The position numbers and the translations under genes are program-made. Below are positions 46,113-54,708 of a DNA stretch of 64,000 nucleotides, in pieces (position 1 is the first letter of the stretch; every line of letters begins with the position of its first letter). Under the pieces are notes generated by a model. That model had not been told where the DNA came from. It worked only from the letters and a program-made list of their open reading frames with translations, and ran no database searches. This DNA is from Legionella shakespearei DSM 23087 (GTDB taxonomy: Bacteria > Pseudomonadota > Gammaproteobacteria > Legionellales > Legionellaceae): contig NZ_KB892393.1 of the NCBI RefSeq assembly GCF_000373765.1, positions 62,001 to 126,000 on the forward strand, written 5' to 3'.

Positions 46113-46856
46113 TCAACCTTTTTGTAGATAATTCAATGGATTGACTGGTATACCTGCCTTTCTGATCTCAAAATGAACACCCCAGTACTTTCTTTCTATG
46201 ACTCCGGCTTCCGCAATAACCTGCCCAGAACTCACTCGCTGCCCTTCTGTAACCAGATTCCTTGCATTGTTACCATAAGCTGTTAAATATTCATTATTAT
46301 GCTTGATAATAATCAGATTACCATATCCTGCCAGACCACTTCCAGCATAAGCCACCACACCACTGGATGATGCCCTGACTTTGTCCCCTTTCTTACATGC
46401 AATATTTATGCCTTTTTTACCCTGAGATGGGATAAATGACGCAACCACCTGTCCATTTACCGGCCATAACCATCCACCGGATGAATGTCGCGAAAAGATT
46501 GGAGAATGAATGATTGGTTGTTTCACTCGCGGAGCCGGACGGGAATAATGTGGCGTATAAACACGGCGTGGAGCGGCAGATCGGCGCGGCAAACCTTGTA
46601 CATTAAGAACTTGCCCAACTCGCAGGGAGTAAGGTGGCCGCAAATGGTTCAACTGGGCCAGACGCCTGAAATCAGTATCATAGCGGAATGCAATGGCGTA
46701 AAGCGTTTCACCACGTCGGACAATATGGTTGTTTTGATTTCTGGAATAAGGCTGCCACTTTAATTCAGAAACAGGCGCTAATTGACTTCTTGTCCCGCAA
46801 GCGGCAAGAATTAGCACCAGAAGGAGGCAAAAAAGTCTTTTGCATAAAGTCAGCAT
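46113..46856 (-). CDS. nlpD: NlpD-like lipoprotein with LysM and degenerate M23 domain
   Basis: NlpD activates the septal amidase AmiC during cell division. The 247-residue protein has a lipobox (L-I-L-A-A-C-G) with Cys20, and a LysM domain (about 43-90, I-V-R-R-G-E-T-L-Y-A-I-A-F-R-Y). A Pro/Arg-rich linker precedes an M23/LytM domain (about 130-245). In that domain the metal-binding H-x-x-x-D is changed to K-K-G-I-N, so it should lack peptidase activity, as in E. coli NlpD. ATG 46856 gives the complete lipoprotein signal. It sits between surE and rpoS, the conserved order. Confidence 0.93.
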   Translation of the reverse strand: MLTLCKRLFCLLLVLILAACGTRSQLAPVSELKWQPYSRNQNNHIVRRGETLYAIAFRYDTDFRRLAQLNHLRPPYSLRVGQVLNVQGLPRRSAAPRRVYTPHYSRPAPRVKQPIIHSPIFSRHSSGGWLWPVNGQVVASFIPSQGKKGINIACKKGDKVRASSSGVVAYAGSGLAGYGNLIIIKHNNEYLTAYGNNARNLVTEGQRVSSGQVIAEAGVIERKYWGVHFEIRKAGIPVNPLNYLQKG

Positions 46857-46921
46857 GGTTACATACTCAAATTTAATAAATTAATACTGCAAACCAGTCT
46901 CACATACTCAGATAATAACAT

Positions 46922-47680
46922 TTAATCAAGAACATTAAATCCATTAAGCCAGGTAGATAACTGATCAAAAATTTTATAATGGGTCATGTCCAAATGAAGT
47001 GGGGTAATGGAAACATAGCCCGAATTAACAGCATGAAAATCCGTTCCTGGCCCTGCGTCCGCCTCCAATCCAGGAGGACCAACCCAATAAATAGGTCTGC
47101 CACGCGGATCATATTCTTTTACCATGGGCTCGGCACCATGACGGGTTCCAAGGCGCGTCACCTGTAAGCCCTTAATTTTTTCCAGTGGTAAATTAGGTAC
47201 GTTTATATTGAGGATTGTTTGCGATGGTAATTTATTACGGCTTAATTTCACTACCAATTGCTTTGCAATCACTGCTGCCGTCTGATAATTCAGATTGTGT
47301 TCACCAACCATGGAAACAGCTATAGCTGGCAACCCCAGATAGCGACCTTCCATTGCCGCAGCCACAGTACCTGAATAGAGGACATCATCACCCAAATTGG
47401 CGCCTTCATTAATTCCTGACACCACAATATCAATAACGGGTTCTAAAAACCCGGTTAATGCCAAATGCACACAATCCGTAGGAGTGCCTTCAACGCTGTA
47501 ATAGCCATTATCGAGTTGCTTTACTCTTAAAGGGTCTCTCAAGGTCAGGGAATTACTCGCGCCACTACGGTTTCTGTCCGGTGCAACGACATTGACTTCC
47601 GCTATAGTAGCTAATTCAGTTGCTAACACTTTGATTCCAGGAGCAGTTACTCCATCATCATTACTAACTAATATTCTCAT
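46922..47680 (-). CDS. surE: 5'/3'-nucleotidase SurE
   Basis: SurE is a metal-dependent survival phosphatase acting on nucleoside monophosphates and polyphosphate. The 252-residue protein opens with [11 protein letters not shown], which holds the Asp pair for the metal. It also has the family motifs [10 protein letters not shown] and [11 protein letters not shown] chose ATG 47680 because it matches the family start; ATG 47683, which overlaps the upstream stop as TAATGATG, is also possible. The classic pcm gene between surE and nlpD is missing, and nlpD follows by 65 bp. Confidence 0.95.
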   Translation of the reverse strand: MRILVSNDDGVTAPGIKVLATELATIAEVNVVAPDRNRSGASNSLTLRDPLRVKQLDNGYYSVEGTPTDCVHLALTGFLEPVIDIVVSGINEGANLGDDVLYSGTVAAAMEGRYLGLPAIAVSMVGEHNLNYQTAAVIAKQLVVKLSRNKLPSQTILNINVPNLPLEKIKGLQVTRLGTRHGAEPMVKEYDPRGRPIYWVGPPGLEADAGPGTDFHAVNSGYVSITPLHLDMTHYKIFDQLSTWLNGFNVLD

Positions 47681-47682
47681 CA

Positions 47683-48063
47683 TTAACTCTCTGGTGATTC
47701 CAGCCATTTTACGACAGCTAAATAATCCACTAAATCCAGTTCATTTTGTTTCAAGGCTTTCTTTAATTCTTCATTAGAACCGTCAGTTTTTAATTTGCTT
47801 CGCTGATCTGCAATGGTTTGCTGAATGGCCAGAATTTTGTTACCAAAGCCTTGTGGACTGTACTGTAACTGATAGGCAAGACTGGTTAAACGACTATTAA
47901 GCTCGCCAAGCTGGGCACAGGTTGCCCCTTCTGGTTGTTGATTGGGGCAGGCTTTTATCGCCTGTTGCAATTCTTTTATATTGTTTCGGTAATACTGCTC
48001 ATCTTTCTGATTGCAGGACGTTAATCCGAGGATCATTAACCCTAGCACCAAGTACTTATTCAT
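47683..48063 (-). CDS. Small lipoprotein upstream of surE
   Basis: The 126-residue product has a lipoprotein signal with the lipobox L-T-S-C (Cys17), so it should be anchored in a membrane facing the periplasm. The mature part is helical, with a probable coiled-coil repeat and two further Cys residues in [13 protein letters not shown] that could form a disulfide. No enzymatic motif is visible. Its stop overlaps the surE start (TAATG), so it is translated with surE. It diverges from the malic enzyme gene. Confidence 0.8.
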   Translation of the reverse strand: MNKYLVLGLMILGLTSCNQKDEQYYRNNIKELQQAIKACPNQQPEGATCAQLGELNSRLTSLAYQLQYSPQGFGNKILAIQQTIADQRSKLKTDGSNEELKKALKQNELDLVDYLAVVKWLESPES

Positions 48064-48142
48064 TCACACCCTCTTGATGTAGACTACAAAAAACCGATAT
48101 TATCACCAGTCAAGAAGTAACGCTATCTTATGAGAAGACCAT

Positions 48143-49864
48143 ATGCTTGATTTCAGATTGAATCGTGATCCACAAACCGGTGAGCTGTACATTGAAACAT
48201 CACTAAGTGGAAAACCTTTACTCACCACCCCTCAATTAAATAAAGGCACCGCTTTCACTCAGGAAGAAAGAAAAGATTTTGGCTTATTAGGAAAATTGCC
48301 AAACCGTGTAGAAACCATAGATGAACAGGTAAAACGCGCTTACCTGCAATATTCCAGTTACACCACACGATTACAACAAAATATTTATCTGAATAATTTG
48401 CACGACAAAAATCAGATTCTTTTTTATAAACTGCTAAGCCGTCATTTGGGAGAAATGTTACCTACTATTTATACTCCAATTGTAGGAACAGCAGTAAAAC
48501 GTTTCAGCCATGAATACCGCCAGCCTCGTGGTCTTTACATAGCCCATTCGGATAAAAACCAGATTGAAGAAATCATTGCTAACCGCTCCAATCCGGAAAT
48601 TGATCTTATAGTAGTAACTGATGGTGAAGGAGTTTTGGGTATTGGCGATCAAGGGATAGGTGGAATGGATATTCCGGTTGCTAAACTCATGGTGTACAGC
48701 CTCTGTGGCGGAATTGATCCTACACGCACCCTTCCCGTTTTTCTGGATGTTGGAACGAATAACCAGGATTTACTCAATGATCCTATGTATCTCGGTTGCC
48801 GTCATCCGCGTATTCAAAACGCAGATTACGATGAATTTATTCTGGCCTTTGTTACGGAAATACATAAACAATTCCCCAATGCCTTTTTACACTGGGAAGA
48901 TTTTGGACGAGGCAATGCCAGACGTTTGCTTGACCAGTATCAGGATGAATTATGTACTTTTAATGATGACATTCAGGGAACAGGAGCTGTAACACTTTCT
49001 GCATTACTGGCAGCTTGTGATGTAACCGGCACTCCGTTAAAAGATCATCGTATCGTTGTGTTTGGAGCAGGTTCTGCGGGCACGGGTATCAGCGATCAAA
49101 TCGTTGATGCTATGGTCAGAGAAGGACTTTCTCCAAAAGAGGCTTATCAGCGATTCTGGCTTATTGACAGACAAGGCTTGCTACTCGAAAGCGATCAGGA
49201 TTTGACTGATGCGCAAAAACCTTATGCACGATCATCTAAAGAGATTAAAGCATGGGCTATTAATGAAAAGCAGCATCCATCACTTACTGATACGGTACGT
49301 CATGTGAAACCCACTATTTTAATTGGCTGTTCGGCCCAGACTGGTGCCTTTTCACAAGATATCATTGAAACCATGGCAGTCACTTGCGAGCGCCCTATTA
49401 TTTTCCCACTGTCTAATCCTGATGAAAAGTGCGAGGCACAACCGGCTGATATTCTGCACTGGACTCAGGGACGCGCCTTGATTGCAACGGGTACGGCATT
49501 CCCTGCTGTTGAATATCAAAACCGTATGGTTGAGATAGCTCAATGCAATAATGCCTTGGTCTTTCCCGGTATTGGTTTAGGCGTTTTGGCAGTCAGCGCC
49601 ACTCGTTTGACTAAAGACATGATTTTGGCGTCTGCCGAAGCATTATGTCAGTTTGCTCCGAGTAAAAAAGACAGCTTTTTACCTCTATTGCCTTCTCTGG
49701 ATAATGCACAAACGGTTGCCAAGTCTATTGCGGTTGCAGTGGCTCGTTGTGCTATTGAATCAGGTTATGCACAAACGAATCAGGATAAGGATTTAGAACA
49801 ACTGATAGAAGATATGTTTTGGGAGCCACGATACTTGCCTTTCAGGAAGGGAATGGTTGAGTAA
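48143..49864 (+). CDS. maeA: NAD-dependent malic enzyme
   Basis: It converts malate to pyruvate and CO2. The 573-residue protein matches the large malic enzyme type. The N-terminal domain has catalytic Tyr in Y-T-P-I-V-G-T-A and the V-V-T-D-G-E-G-V-L-G-I-G-D motif. A metal-binding E-D-F-G-R-G-N-A follows, then F-N-D-D-I-Q-G-T-G-A and the dinucleotide fold V-F-G-A-G-S-A-G-T-G. NAD rather than NADP preference is inferred from length and family similarity to E. coli MaeA (SfcA). The gene is monocistronic, followed by E and A repeats. Confidence 0.93.
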   Translation: MLDFRLNRDPQTGELYIETSLSGKPLLTTPQLNKGTAFTQEERKDFGLLGKLPNRVETIDEQVKRAYLQYSSYTTRLQQNIYLNNLHDKNQILFYKLLSRHLGEMLPTIYTPIVGTAVKRFSHEYRQPRGLYIAHSDKNQIEEIIANRSNPEIDLIVVTDGEGVLGIGDQGIGGMDIPVAKLMVYSLCGGIDPTRTLPVFLDVGTNNQDLLNDPMYLGCRHPRIQNADYDEFILAFVTEIHKQFPNAFLHWEDFGRGNARRLLDQYQDELCTFNDDIQGTGAVTLSALLAACDVTGTPLKDHRIVVFGAGSAGTGISDQIVDAMVREGLSPKEAYQRFWLIDRQGLLLESDQDLTDAQKPYARSSKEIKAWAINEKQHPSLTDTVRHVKPTILIGCSAQTGAFSQDIIETMAVTCERPIIFPLSNPDEKCEAQPADILHWTQGRALIATGTAFPAVEYQNRMVEIAQCNNALVFPGIGLGVLAVSATRLTKDMILASAEALCQFAPSKKDSFLPLLPSLDNAQTVAKSIAVAVARCAIESGYAQTNQDKDLEQLIEDMFWEPRYLPFRKGMVE

Positions 49865-49885
49865 ACCAGAAAATGGCACAGTGCC

Positions 49886-50057
49886 GTAGCCCGGTCTGCT
49901 TGCAGCCGGGATAAACCATGTACAGTAAAGGCAGAACCACATCACCTTCCAGTACCCGTCGTCCTGAGCGCGTCTTTTTGCGCGAAGGATCTCCAAATAT
50001 CAGCACCATGCCGCTTTCAGGAGATCCTTCGCGCAAAAAGACGCGCTCAGGACGACG
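49886..50057. repeat. E palindrome followed by A palindrome
   Basis: GTAGCCCGGTCTGCTTGCAG with CCGGGAT (49886-49912) is an E copy 21 bp after the malic enzyme stop. A complete A palindrome (CGTCGTCC ... GGACGACG) follows at 49957-50057. Between them is 44 bp of unrelated sequence. The locus separates convergent genes. Confidence 0.93.
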
Positions 50058-50084
50058 TGAATCCGAAAATTGCGTCAGTTTCTT

Positions 50085-50453
50085 CTACTGTGTTTCAAAA
50101 TTCACCGTAACTTTTTGAACCGTGCCCCCTTTGTCCTCCCAGGGACGTGCATATTTGAATACCATATCGGTTTTGGCCGGATAGGTTTTTCCCTTGTTCA
50201 GGGTAAAAGTAAACAACATCTTTCCTCCCGCGCCAATTAATTTATTATTGGGCTTTTGATATTGACTGCCTGAGAGCGTTAATAGCCCTTTATCAAAGGA
50301 AACAACCTTCCATTGGTATCCTGTTGTAGGATTGGCATTCAGTGATACAGTAAAATTCTTGTTGTTGGAATTTACATCGATTGATACATCATCCGCATGA
50401 GCCATTAGCGAGTACCCAAAAAGTAAAGCCAGGAGTAAAATAAATTTTTGCAT
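50085..50453 (-). CDS. Exported chagasin-type (I42) cysteine-protease inhibitor
   Basis: I42 proteins block papain-like proteases with three loops. The 122-residue product has a signal peptide (ending AHA, about residue 20). All three loop motifs are present in order: N-P-T-T-G-Y-Q-W, G-A-G-G and R-P-W-E. Its size matches chagasin and Pseudomonas homologues. A role against host cathepsins or its own secreted proteases is inferred; nothing in the neighbourhood resolves it. It is convergent with the malic enzyme gene across repeats, and another B palindrome lies upstream. Confidence 0.9.
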   Translation of the reverse strand: MQKFILLLALLFGYSLMAHADDVSIDVNSNNKNFTVSLNANPTTGYQWKVVSFDKGLLTLSGSQYQKPNNKLIGAGGKMLFTFTLNKGKTYPAKTDMVFKYARPWEDKGGTVQKVTVNFETQ

Positions 50454-50476
50454 AGTGATCCTTAGTCAGTTCTGGT

Positions 50477-50575
50477 AAACCGAGCCGCGACCGTGAGGGA
50501 GCGGAACAGTTGGATGATGGCACAATTTATTCGTATTACCAACTGTTCCGCTCCCTCACGGTCGCGGCTCGGTTT
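50477..50575. repeat. B-type palindrome, arms in outward arrangement
   Basis: AAACCGAGCCGCGACCGTGA ... GCGGAACAGTT is inverted as AACTGTTCCGC ... GGTCGCGGCTCGGTTT, about 36-bp arms around a 26-bp centre. The arms are the same as in 2392-2484 but swapped, so the AACTGTT ends face each other. It lies between two minus-strand genes. Confidence 0.88.
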
Positions 50576-50595
50576 TCTTTGCCGGTAACAGCTAT

Positions 50596-50913
50596 TTAAT
50601 AAGGATTTCGATTCGCATTAATCTGTTTCAAAATACCGCCATCAAACATCAATTGATACTGAAACTCTGCCGGAGATTTTTGATAGATCCAGGTTTCTAT
50701 ATACGTAGTACTAACTCCTATCTGATAACCAAATTCATTGAAAACAGGCACTGCTTGTTCGAATATCTGTTTATCCAGAGGCTCTCCGCATTTAGACAAT
50801 ACAGTGTAGGCGCTGTCTCCCTCATAAACCAGCTTCTCACCACATCGCATAGCATAAACATTGGGAAGCAATAGAGTAAACAAAATCAGAGCCAGTGTAT
50901 ACCGTATCAACAT
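50596..50913 (-). CDS. Small exported DUF2845-like protein
   Basis: The 105-residue product has a signal peptide (MLIRYTLALILFTLLLPNVYA). The mature part begins M-R-C-G-E-K-L-V and contains V-L-S-K-C-G-E-P, the two Cys-bearing motifs of DUF2845 (periplasmic, function unknown), with I-E-T-W-I-Y downstream. I chose ATG 50913 with GGAG 6 bp upstream; a longer frame to 50952 would bury the signal. It lies before the ABC exporter end on the same strand. Confidence 0.8.
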   Translation of the reverse strand: MLIRYTLALILFTLLLPNVYAMRCGEKLVYEGDSAYTVLSKCGEPLDKQIFEQAVPVFNEFGYQIGVSTTYIETWIYQKSPAEFQYQLMFDGGILKQINANRNPY

Positions 50914-50964
50914 TCCATTCTCCAACCAGACATCATGCTTAAAGTGTAGCACTTTGAAGTAGAA

Positions 50965-52776
50965 TTATTCATCCCAATCGTCCCTTTCCTTATCGGATTC
51001 GGGCAAGAAACCACCTACCTGAGCGTCCCACATGGATTTATACAAACCATTTTTTGCCACCAACTCTTCATGAGTACCATCCTCAACAATCTTGCCTTGT
51101 TCAAAGACCAAAATTCTATCCATATGCAGCAAAGTAGATAATCTATGGGCAATGACTATGGTCGTTTTGGACTCCATTAACTGCCACAAAGAATTTTGGA
51201 TGGCTTCTTCTGTCAGCGAATCCAGTTGTGAGGTTGCCTCATCAAGAATCAATATCTTTTCTTTTTTGAGAATAGCTCTGGCTATGGCGATCCGCTGCCT
51301 TTGACCTCCTGATAATTTAATCCCTCGTTCGCCAACCATAGTTTCGTAACCTTCAGGTAAAAGAGCGATAAAATCATCACAACAGGCCTGTTTGGATGCC
51401 CAAATCACTTCTTCATCGGTCGCATCAGGCTTACCGTAACGAATATTTTCCATTAAAGTACGATGAAACAAGGTAGTATCCTGTGGGATCATACTGATAG
51501 AAGATCGCAAAGAATCCTGAGTGACCTGACTGATGTTCTGGCCATCAATCAAAATCCGTCCCAATTCCACATTAAACAGACGCAAAATTAAATGGATAAA
51601 GGTGGTTTTACCGCTTCCTGAAAAGCCAACAAGACCTACTTTTTGGTTTGGCTTGATGGTTATCGATTTATTTTCGAAAACCTTTTTGCCTTTATTATAA
51701 TGGAAGGTAACGTTTTCAAACTCAATTTTACCTTCGGTAACCTTCAGTGGTTTTGCTCCAGGAATGTCCTGGACATCAATGGGAGCGCTGAGCAACTCAA
51801 TTGCCTGACGTGCTATACCGATCTCACGGTAAAAATCAGCCATGGCATGGCAGAGGTACCAGATTTGGGTCATGATGGCAAAAGATACATTAAAGATGAA
51901 CACCAAATCACCAGTGGTAATCATTCCACGCTGCCAGAAAGACAGGAGTAAATACACCATGGTCACAAGCATTATGGTGACGGGAATATCCAGATATAAG
52001 CGAAATATGTTCATATAAATCATTAATCGCTTGTTACTGTTTCGCTCCTTTTCCTGACTTTTACCTACATAAGCCAACTCATCACGAGATCTGGCGAATA
52101 ATTTCACCGCACCCGAATTACTTAAACTGTCTACTATTTTTCCGCTTAACGCACTTTTATCCTCAGCATTTTCTATAGAATATTTATCTACTTTTTTTGA
52201 TAATTTATAACTGATAAATAACTGCACTATAATCCAGGTCAATAACACAATGGCGAACCAGTAATTGATAGTGCACATTAAAATCAAGGCAACAATAATG
52301 GATGAAAATGCAGCAATCGCATACCAGGTAATAATCATAAAAATAGAATCAAGGGCACGAGGCAAATCATTCACCTTATTTGCCAGGCTTCCCGCCATTT
52401 GATTAGAGAAATAGCGATATGATTGCCTGGTTAAATAGCCTAATACAGACATTCTGACATCAGCCTGAAATCTGGGAATTACATAACCCTGCCACCAGTT
52501 TTCCAATCTTAGAATCAACAGCAAAGTAATCCATGCGCCACCGCCAAGCCACAAGGCAGGCGCTACTGCTGCGAAAATATTTCCTCCTGCTGTATGAGCT
52601 CCCAGAGCATCGACAATCATTTTCAGAGAATAAGGAATGGCATTATTTTCCAGCACCATGGTAATAGGAGCTAAAAAAAAGACCGTAAAGGCCAGACGTT
52701 GCTTTTTTATAAAATGCCAGAAAAAGCGTCCCAGTTTTTTAGGAAGTACCACCTCTTGTTCTTGATCATTATTCAT
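50965..52776 (-). CDS. ABC exporter (fused membrane and ATPase domains)
   Basis: The 603-residue inner-membrane protein has a six-helix type-1 exporter domain (about 20-320) and an ATPase domain (about 350-585). Walker A is G-F-S-G-S-G-K-T-T, the ABC signature is L-S-G-G-Q-R-Q-R, Walker B is I-L-I-L-D-E-A-T, and the H-loop His is in I-V-I-A-H-R. All catalytic residues are intact, so it can act as a homodimer. The substrate is unknown; the group includes MsbA-like and multidrug exporters. I chose ATG 52776 after AGG; an upstream start at 52818 would add 14 residues of doubtful value. Confidence 0.92.
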   Translation of the reverse strand: MNNDQEQEVVLPKKLGRFFWHFIKKQRLAFTVFFLAPITMVLENNAIPYSLKMIVDALGAHTAGGNIFAAVAPALWLGGGAWITLLLILRLENWWQGYVIPRFQADVRMSVLGYLTRQSYRYFSNQMAGSLANKVNDLPRALDSIFMIITWYAIAAFSSIIVALILMCTINYWFAIVLLTWIIVQLFISYKLSKKVDKYSIENAEDKSALSGKIVDSLSNSGAVKLFARSRDELAYVGKSQEKERNSNKRLMIYMNIFRLYLDIPVTIMLVTMVYLLLSFWQRGMITTGDLVFIFNVSFAIMTQIWYLCHAMADFYREIGIARQAIELLSAPIDVQDIPGAKPLKVTEGKIEFENVTFHYNKGKKVFENKSITIKPNQKVGLVGFSGSGKTTFIHLILRLFNVELGRILIDGQNISQVTQDSLRSSISMIPQDTTLFHRTLMENIRYGKPDATDEEVIWASKQACCDDFIALLPEGYETMVGERGIKLSGGQRQRIAIARAILKKEKILILDEATSQLDSLTEEAIQNSLWQLMESKTTIVIAHRLSTLLHMDRILVFEQGKIVEDGTHEELVAKNGLYKSMWDAQVGGFLPESDKERDDWDE

Positions 52777-52986
52777 AAAATTACCTGTTAATGTCTGTCT
52801 GCTTAAGAGAAGTAACACCTACTTCCAAATCAAATGCCGAGCTATGTATAAGATAATTATAGTGAAGATCTTTAAAAATGGTTTTTAAGGAGCACGGCAC
52901 ATCGTTCAATATGCCCAATTTGTGCTACTATAAAATATATAAAGAGATTATATCTTGCCATATCAAAAACCTATGCGAGGGATTCA

Positions 52987-53211
52987 ATGAGTGAACAATC
53001 AACCATGCCGCCAGAATTTTTTGCTGAGCTGACCTGGTTTAAAACGGGTGATGCATTATATCCTTATGCTAATACAGATGATGAGGATCAGGATTTTAAA
53101 ATCAGGATTAATGATTTTCCTGAAGAGCCTCTGTATACCCTGATTAAAGATAGCAAAGTCCTGTGCAGCTTTAATGATTGGCCCCAACAATGGATCATTG
53201 AAGATAAATAA
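52987..53211 (+). CDS. Small protein of the NDFPEE family (copy 1)
   Basis: The 74-residue protein has no signal peptide. It shares an ordered set of motifs with the 54215-54529 product: W-F-K-T-G-D-A-x-x-P-Y-A, then K-I-R-I-N-D-F-P-E-E-P-L-Y-T-L, and a C-terminal F-N-D-W segment. The shared core covers about 55 residues, so they are paralogues. The ATG at 52987 has GAGGGA upstream. Function is unknown. It is followed 159 bp later by the 240-residue unknown protein on the same strand. Confidence 0.75.
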   Translation: MSEQSTMPPEFFAELTWFKTGDALYPYANTDDEDQDFKIRINDFPEEPLYTLIKDSKVLCSFNDWPQQWIIEDK

Positions 53212-53370
53212 TCGGATAATATCGGGTTCCTGTTCCACTTTCATATCTCTTAATTCCAATGTATTACGTTGCCATAACCCATTAGAACAAATCAAAGACA
53301 AAAATATCTTTTTTTGTGCTATATTTTTAATAAATACTACTGAAACGTGATTTATTCATTGGAGCATACT

Positions 53371-54093
53371 ATGTCAATGGCAAAAATTGCTGGCTTGATA
53401 AAGTCAGGGGTTCGACAAGCTTCAAGCCATGCACCTAGAAATCCTCATAGTGAACGAGCAATGAGTGCGCTAAAAGCGATACCTCATGAATTGAGACAAG
53501 ATATAGAATTTAAGTGCAGGAAAGTGGTGACTAGACTTTTTGCTCAGAATTTAACATTAGTGGAAGATGATTTCGATAAGATGTACACAGCAAAACCTAT
53601 AGCAAAAGTTCCACATAACGGGAATCAGATAAGAGCCGCCTATCATAATGCTCTGGAACAAGCTGGCTTAAAAATGTCTCAAGGTACTTTTAATGGAATT
53701 CTGGAAATGGAAAAGGAGCATGGACCAGCAATCCCTGCGATACTGACACACATGTTAAGAGAAGAAATCAGGATATGCGCCTGGACGCATATGAGTGATC
53801 AAGAGTCAGTAGGTCTTTTAAGAAACAGGAATCTGTCTAAACATGGGAGAGCGGAAGGTCCTAGTATTGAGGCACTTATCGATAGATATTCTGCTGAAGC
53901 CCCCGATATGACAGCAGAGCAACTTTGGGAAAAAATTGGTGGCAAAGGGTTTGGCAGTACAAGTAAAGAATATGATAGGGATTTTGGAGCAATACCGGTA
54001 TCTATCAGGGTAGGCCCTGATGGAGAGGTAGAATCTGCAGCTCAAAGATTGGCGCGCATGGTTGAGGACGAATTAAATAATCCAAAGCTTTAG
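53371..54093 (+). CDS. Protein of unknown function between two NDFPEE proteins
   Basis: The 240-residue protein is soluble and helical and has no signal peptide. The first 20 residues (MSMAKIAGLIKSGVRQASSH) could form an amphipathic helix. No catalytic motif is recognised. I chose ATG 53371 with TTGGAG 6 bp upstream; a GTG at 53347 would add 8 residues. Lack of an export signal and presence among Legionella-type small proteins make an effector or toxin-like role possible but unsupported. A D-type hairpin follows the stop by 38 bp. Confidence 0.7.
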   Translation: MSMAKIAGLIKSGVRQASSHAPRNPHSERAMSALKAIPHELRQDIEFKCRKVVTRLFAQNLTLVEDDFDKMYTAKPIAKVPHNGNQIRAAYHNALEQAGLKMSQGTFNGILEMEKEHGPAIPAILTHMLREEIRICAWTHMSDQESVGLLRNRNLSKHGRAEGPSIEALIDRYSAEAPDMTAEQLWEKIGGKGFGSTSKEYDRDFGAIPVSIRVGPDGEVESAAQRLARMVEDELNNPKL

Positions 54094-54131
54094 TTACTAC
54101 TTCAATGAGTTCTGCGTTGACTGACAGAATC

Positions 54132-54176
54132 GTTATAGCCCGTATTAGCGCCAGTGACACTAATACGGGCTATAAC
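54132..54176. repeat. D-family single hairpin between convergent genes
   Basis: GTTATAGCCCGTATTAG (54132-54148) and CTAATACGGGCTATAAC (54160-54176) form a perfect 17-bp stem with an 11-base loop, located between the stops of the 240-residue protein and the copy-2 NDFPEE protein. It is likely a bidirectional terminator, as well as a member of the D repeat family. Confidence 0.85.
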
Positions 54177-54214
54177 GACAACCTTCCTTTGGGCTATGTG
54201 ACATAACTAGTGAA

Positions 54215-54529
54215 TTACTTGGGACCTTTATATGAACTTGAAACAGGCAACTCCCAATTAGATAACATACCATTTGCATGAAAAACAGCTTTACCCTCAT
54301 TATCTACCACAGACAATAAATTCTCTTCTGGAAAGTCATTTACTCGTATTCTTACAGGTTGACCAGCAACACGTGCAGCATAAGGAAATTCTGCATTTCC
54401 GGTTTTGGCCCAGGCAATTGCTTTTTCTGATAATTCTTTTGCCCACTTCTCACCTACAGATGTAACTGTAGAAGCAGCTCTTCTTCCTGCTGCTGAACCT
54501 GCGAAAATACCAATACCTCTTGCTAACAT
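54215..54529 (-). CDS. Small protein of the NDFPEE family (copy 2)
   Basis: The 104-residue product shares W-A-K-T-G-N-A-x-F-P-Y-A and R-I-R-V-N-D-F-P-E-E-N-L-L-S-V with the protein at 52987-53211. It has an added N-terminal 40 residues: a Gly/Ala-rich amphipathic stretch (M-L-A-R-G-I-G-I-F-A-G-S-A-A-G) that could bind membranes. AGGAG lies 7 bp before ATG 54529. Function is unknown. The gap upstream (54530-54708) holds no gene I can support. Confidence 0.78.
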   Translation of the reverse strand: MLARGIGIFAGSAAGRRAASTVTSVGEKWAKELSEKAIAWAKTGNAEFPYAARVAGQPVRIRVNDFPEENLLSVVDNEGKAVFHANGMLSNWELPVSSSYKGPK

Positions 54530-54708
54530 AAATAACTCCTGAACGAAGATCTTGAAACCTTCTGTATGAGGGGAATACCTGAATCACTTCATCAGATTGA
54601 AATGATCGCCTTAAAGACAACATTAGAACATATTGATACCATATTGGTCAATATAATTTGATAAAAAAACTCATAAAAAGTGAGAGCAGCACTTAATTAA
54701 GCTGTTTT

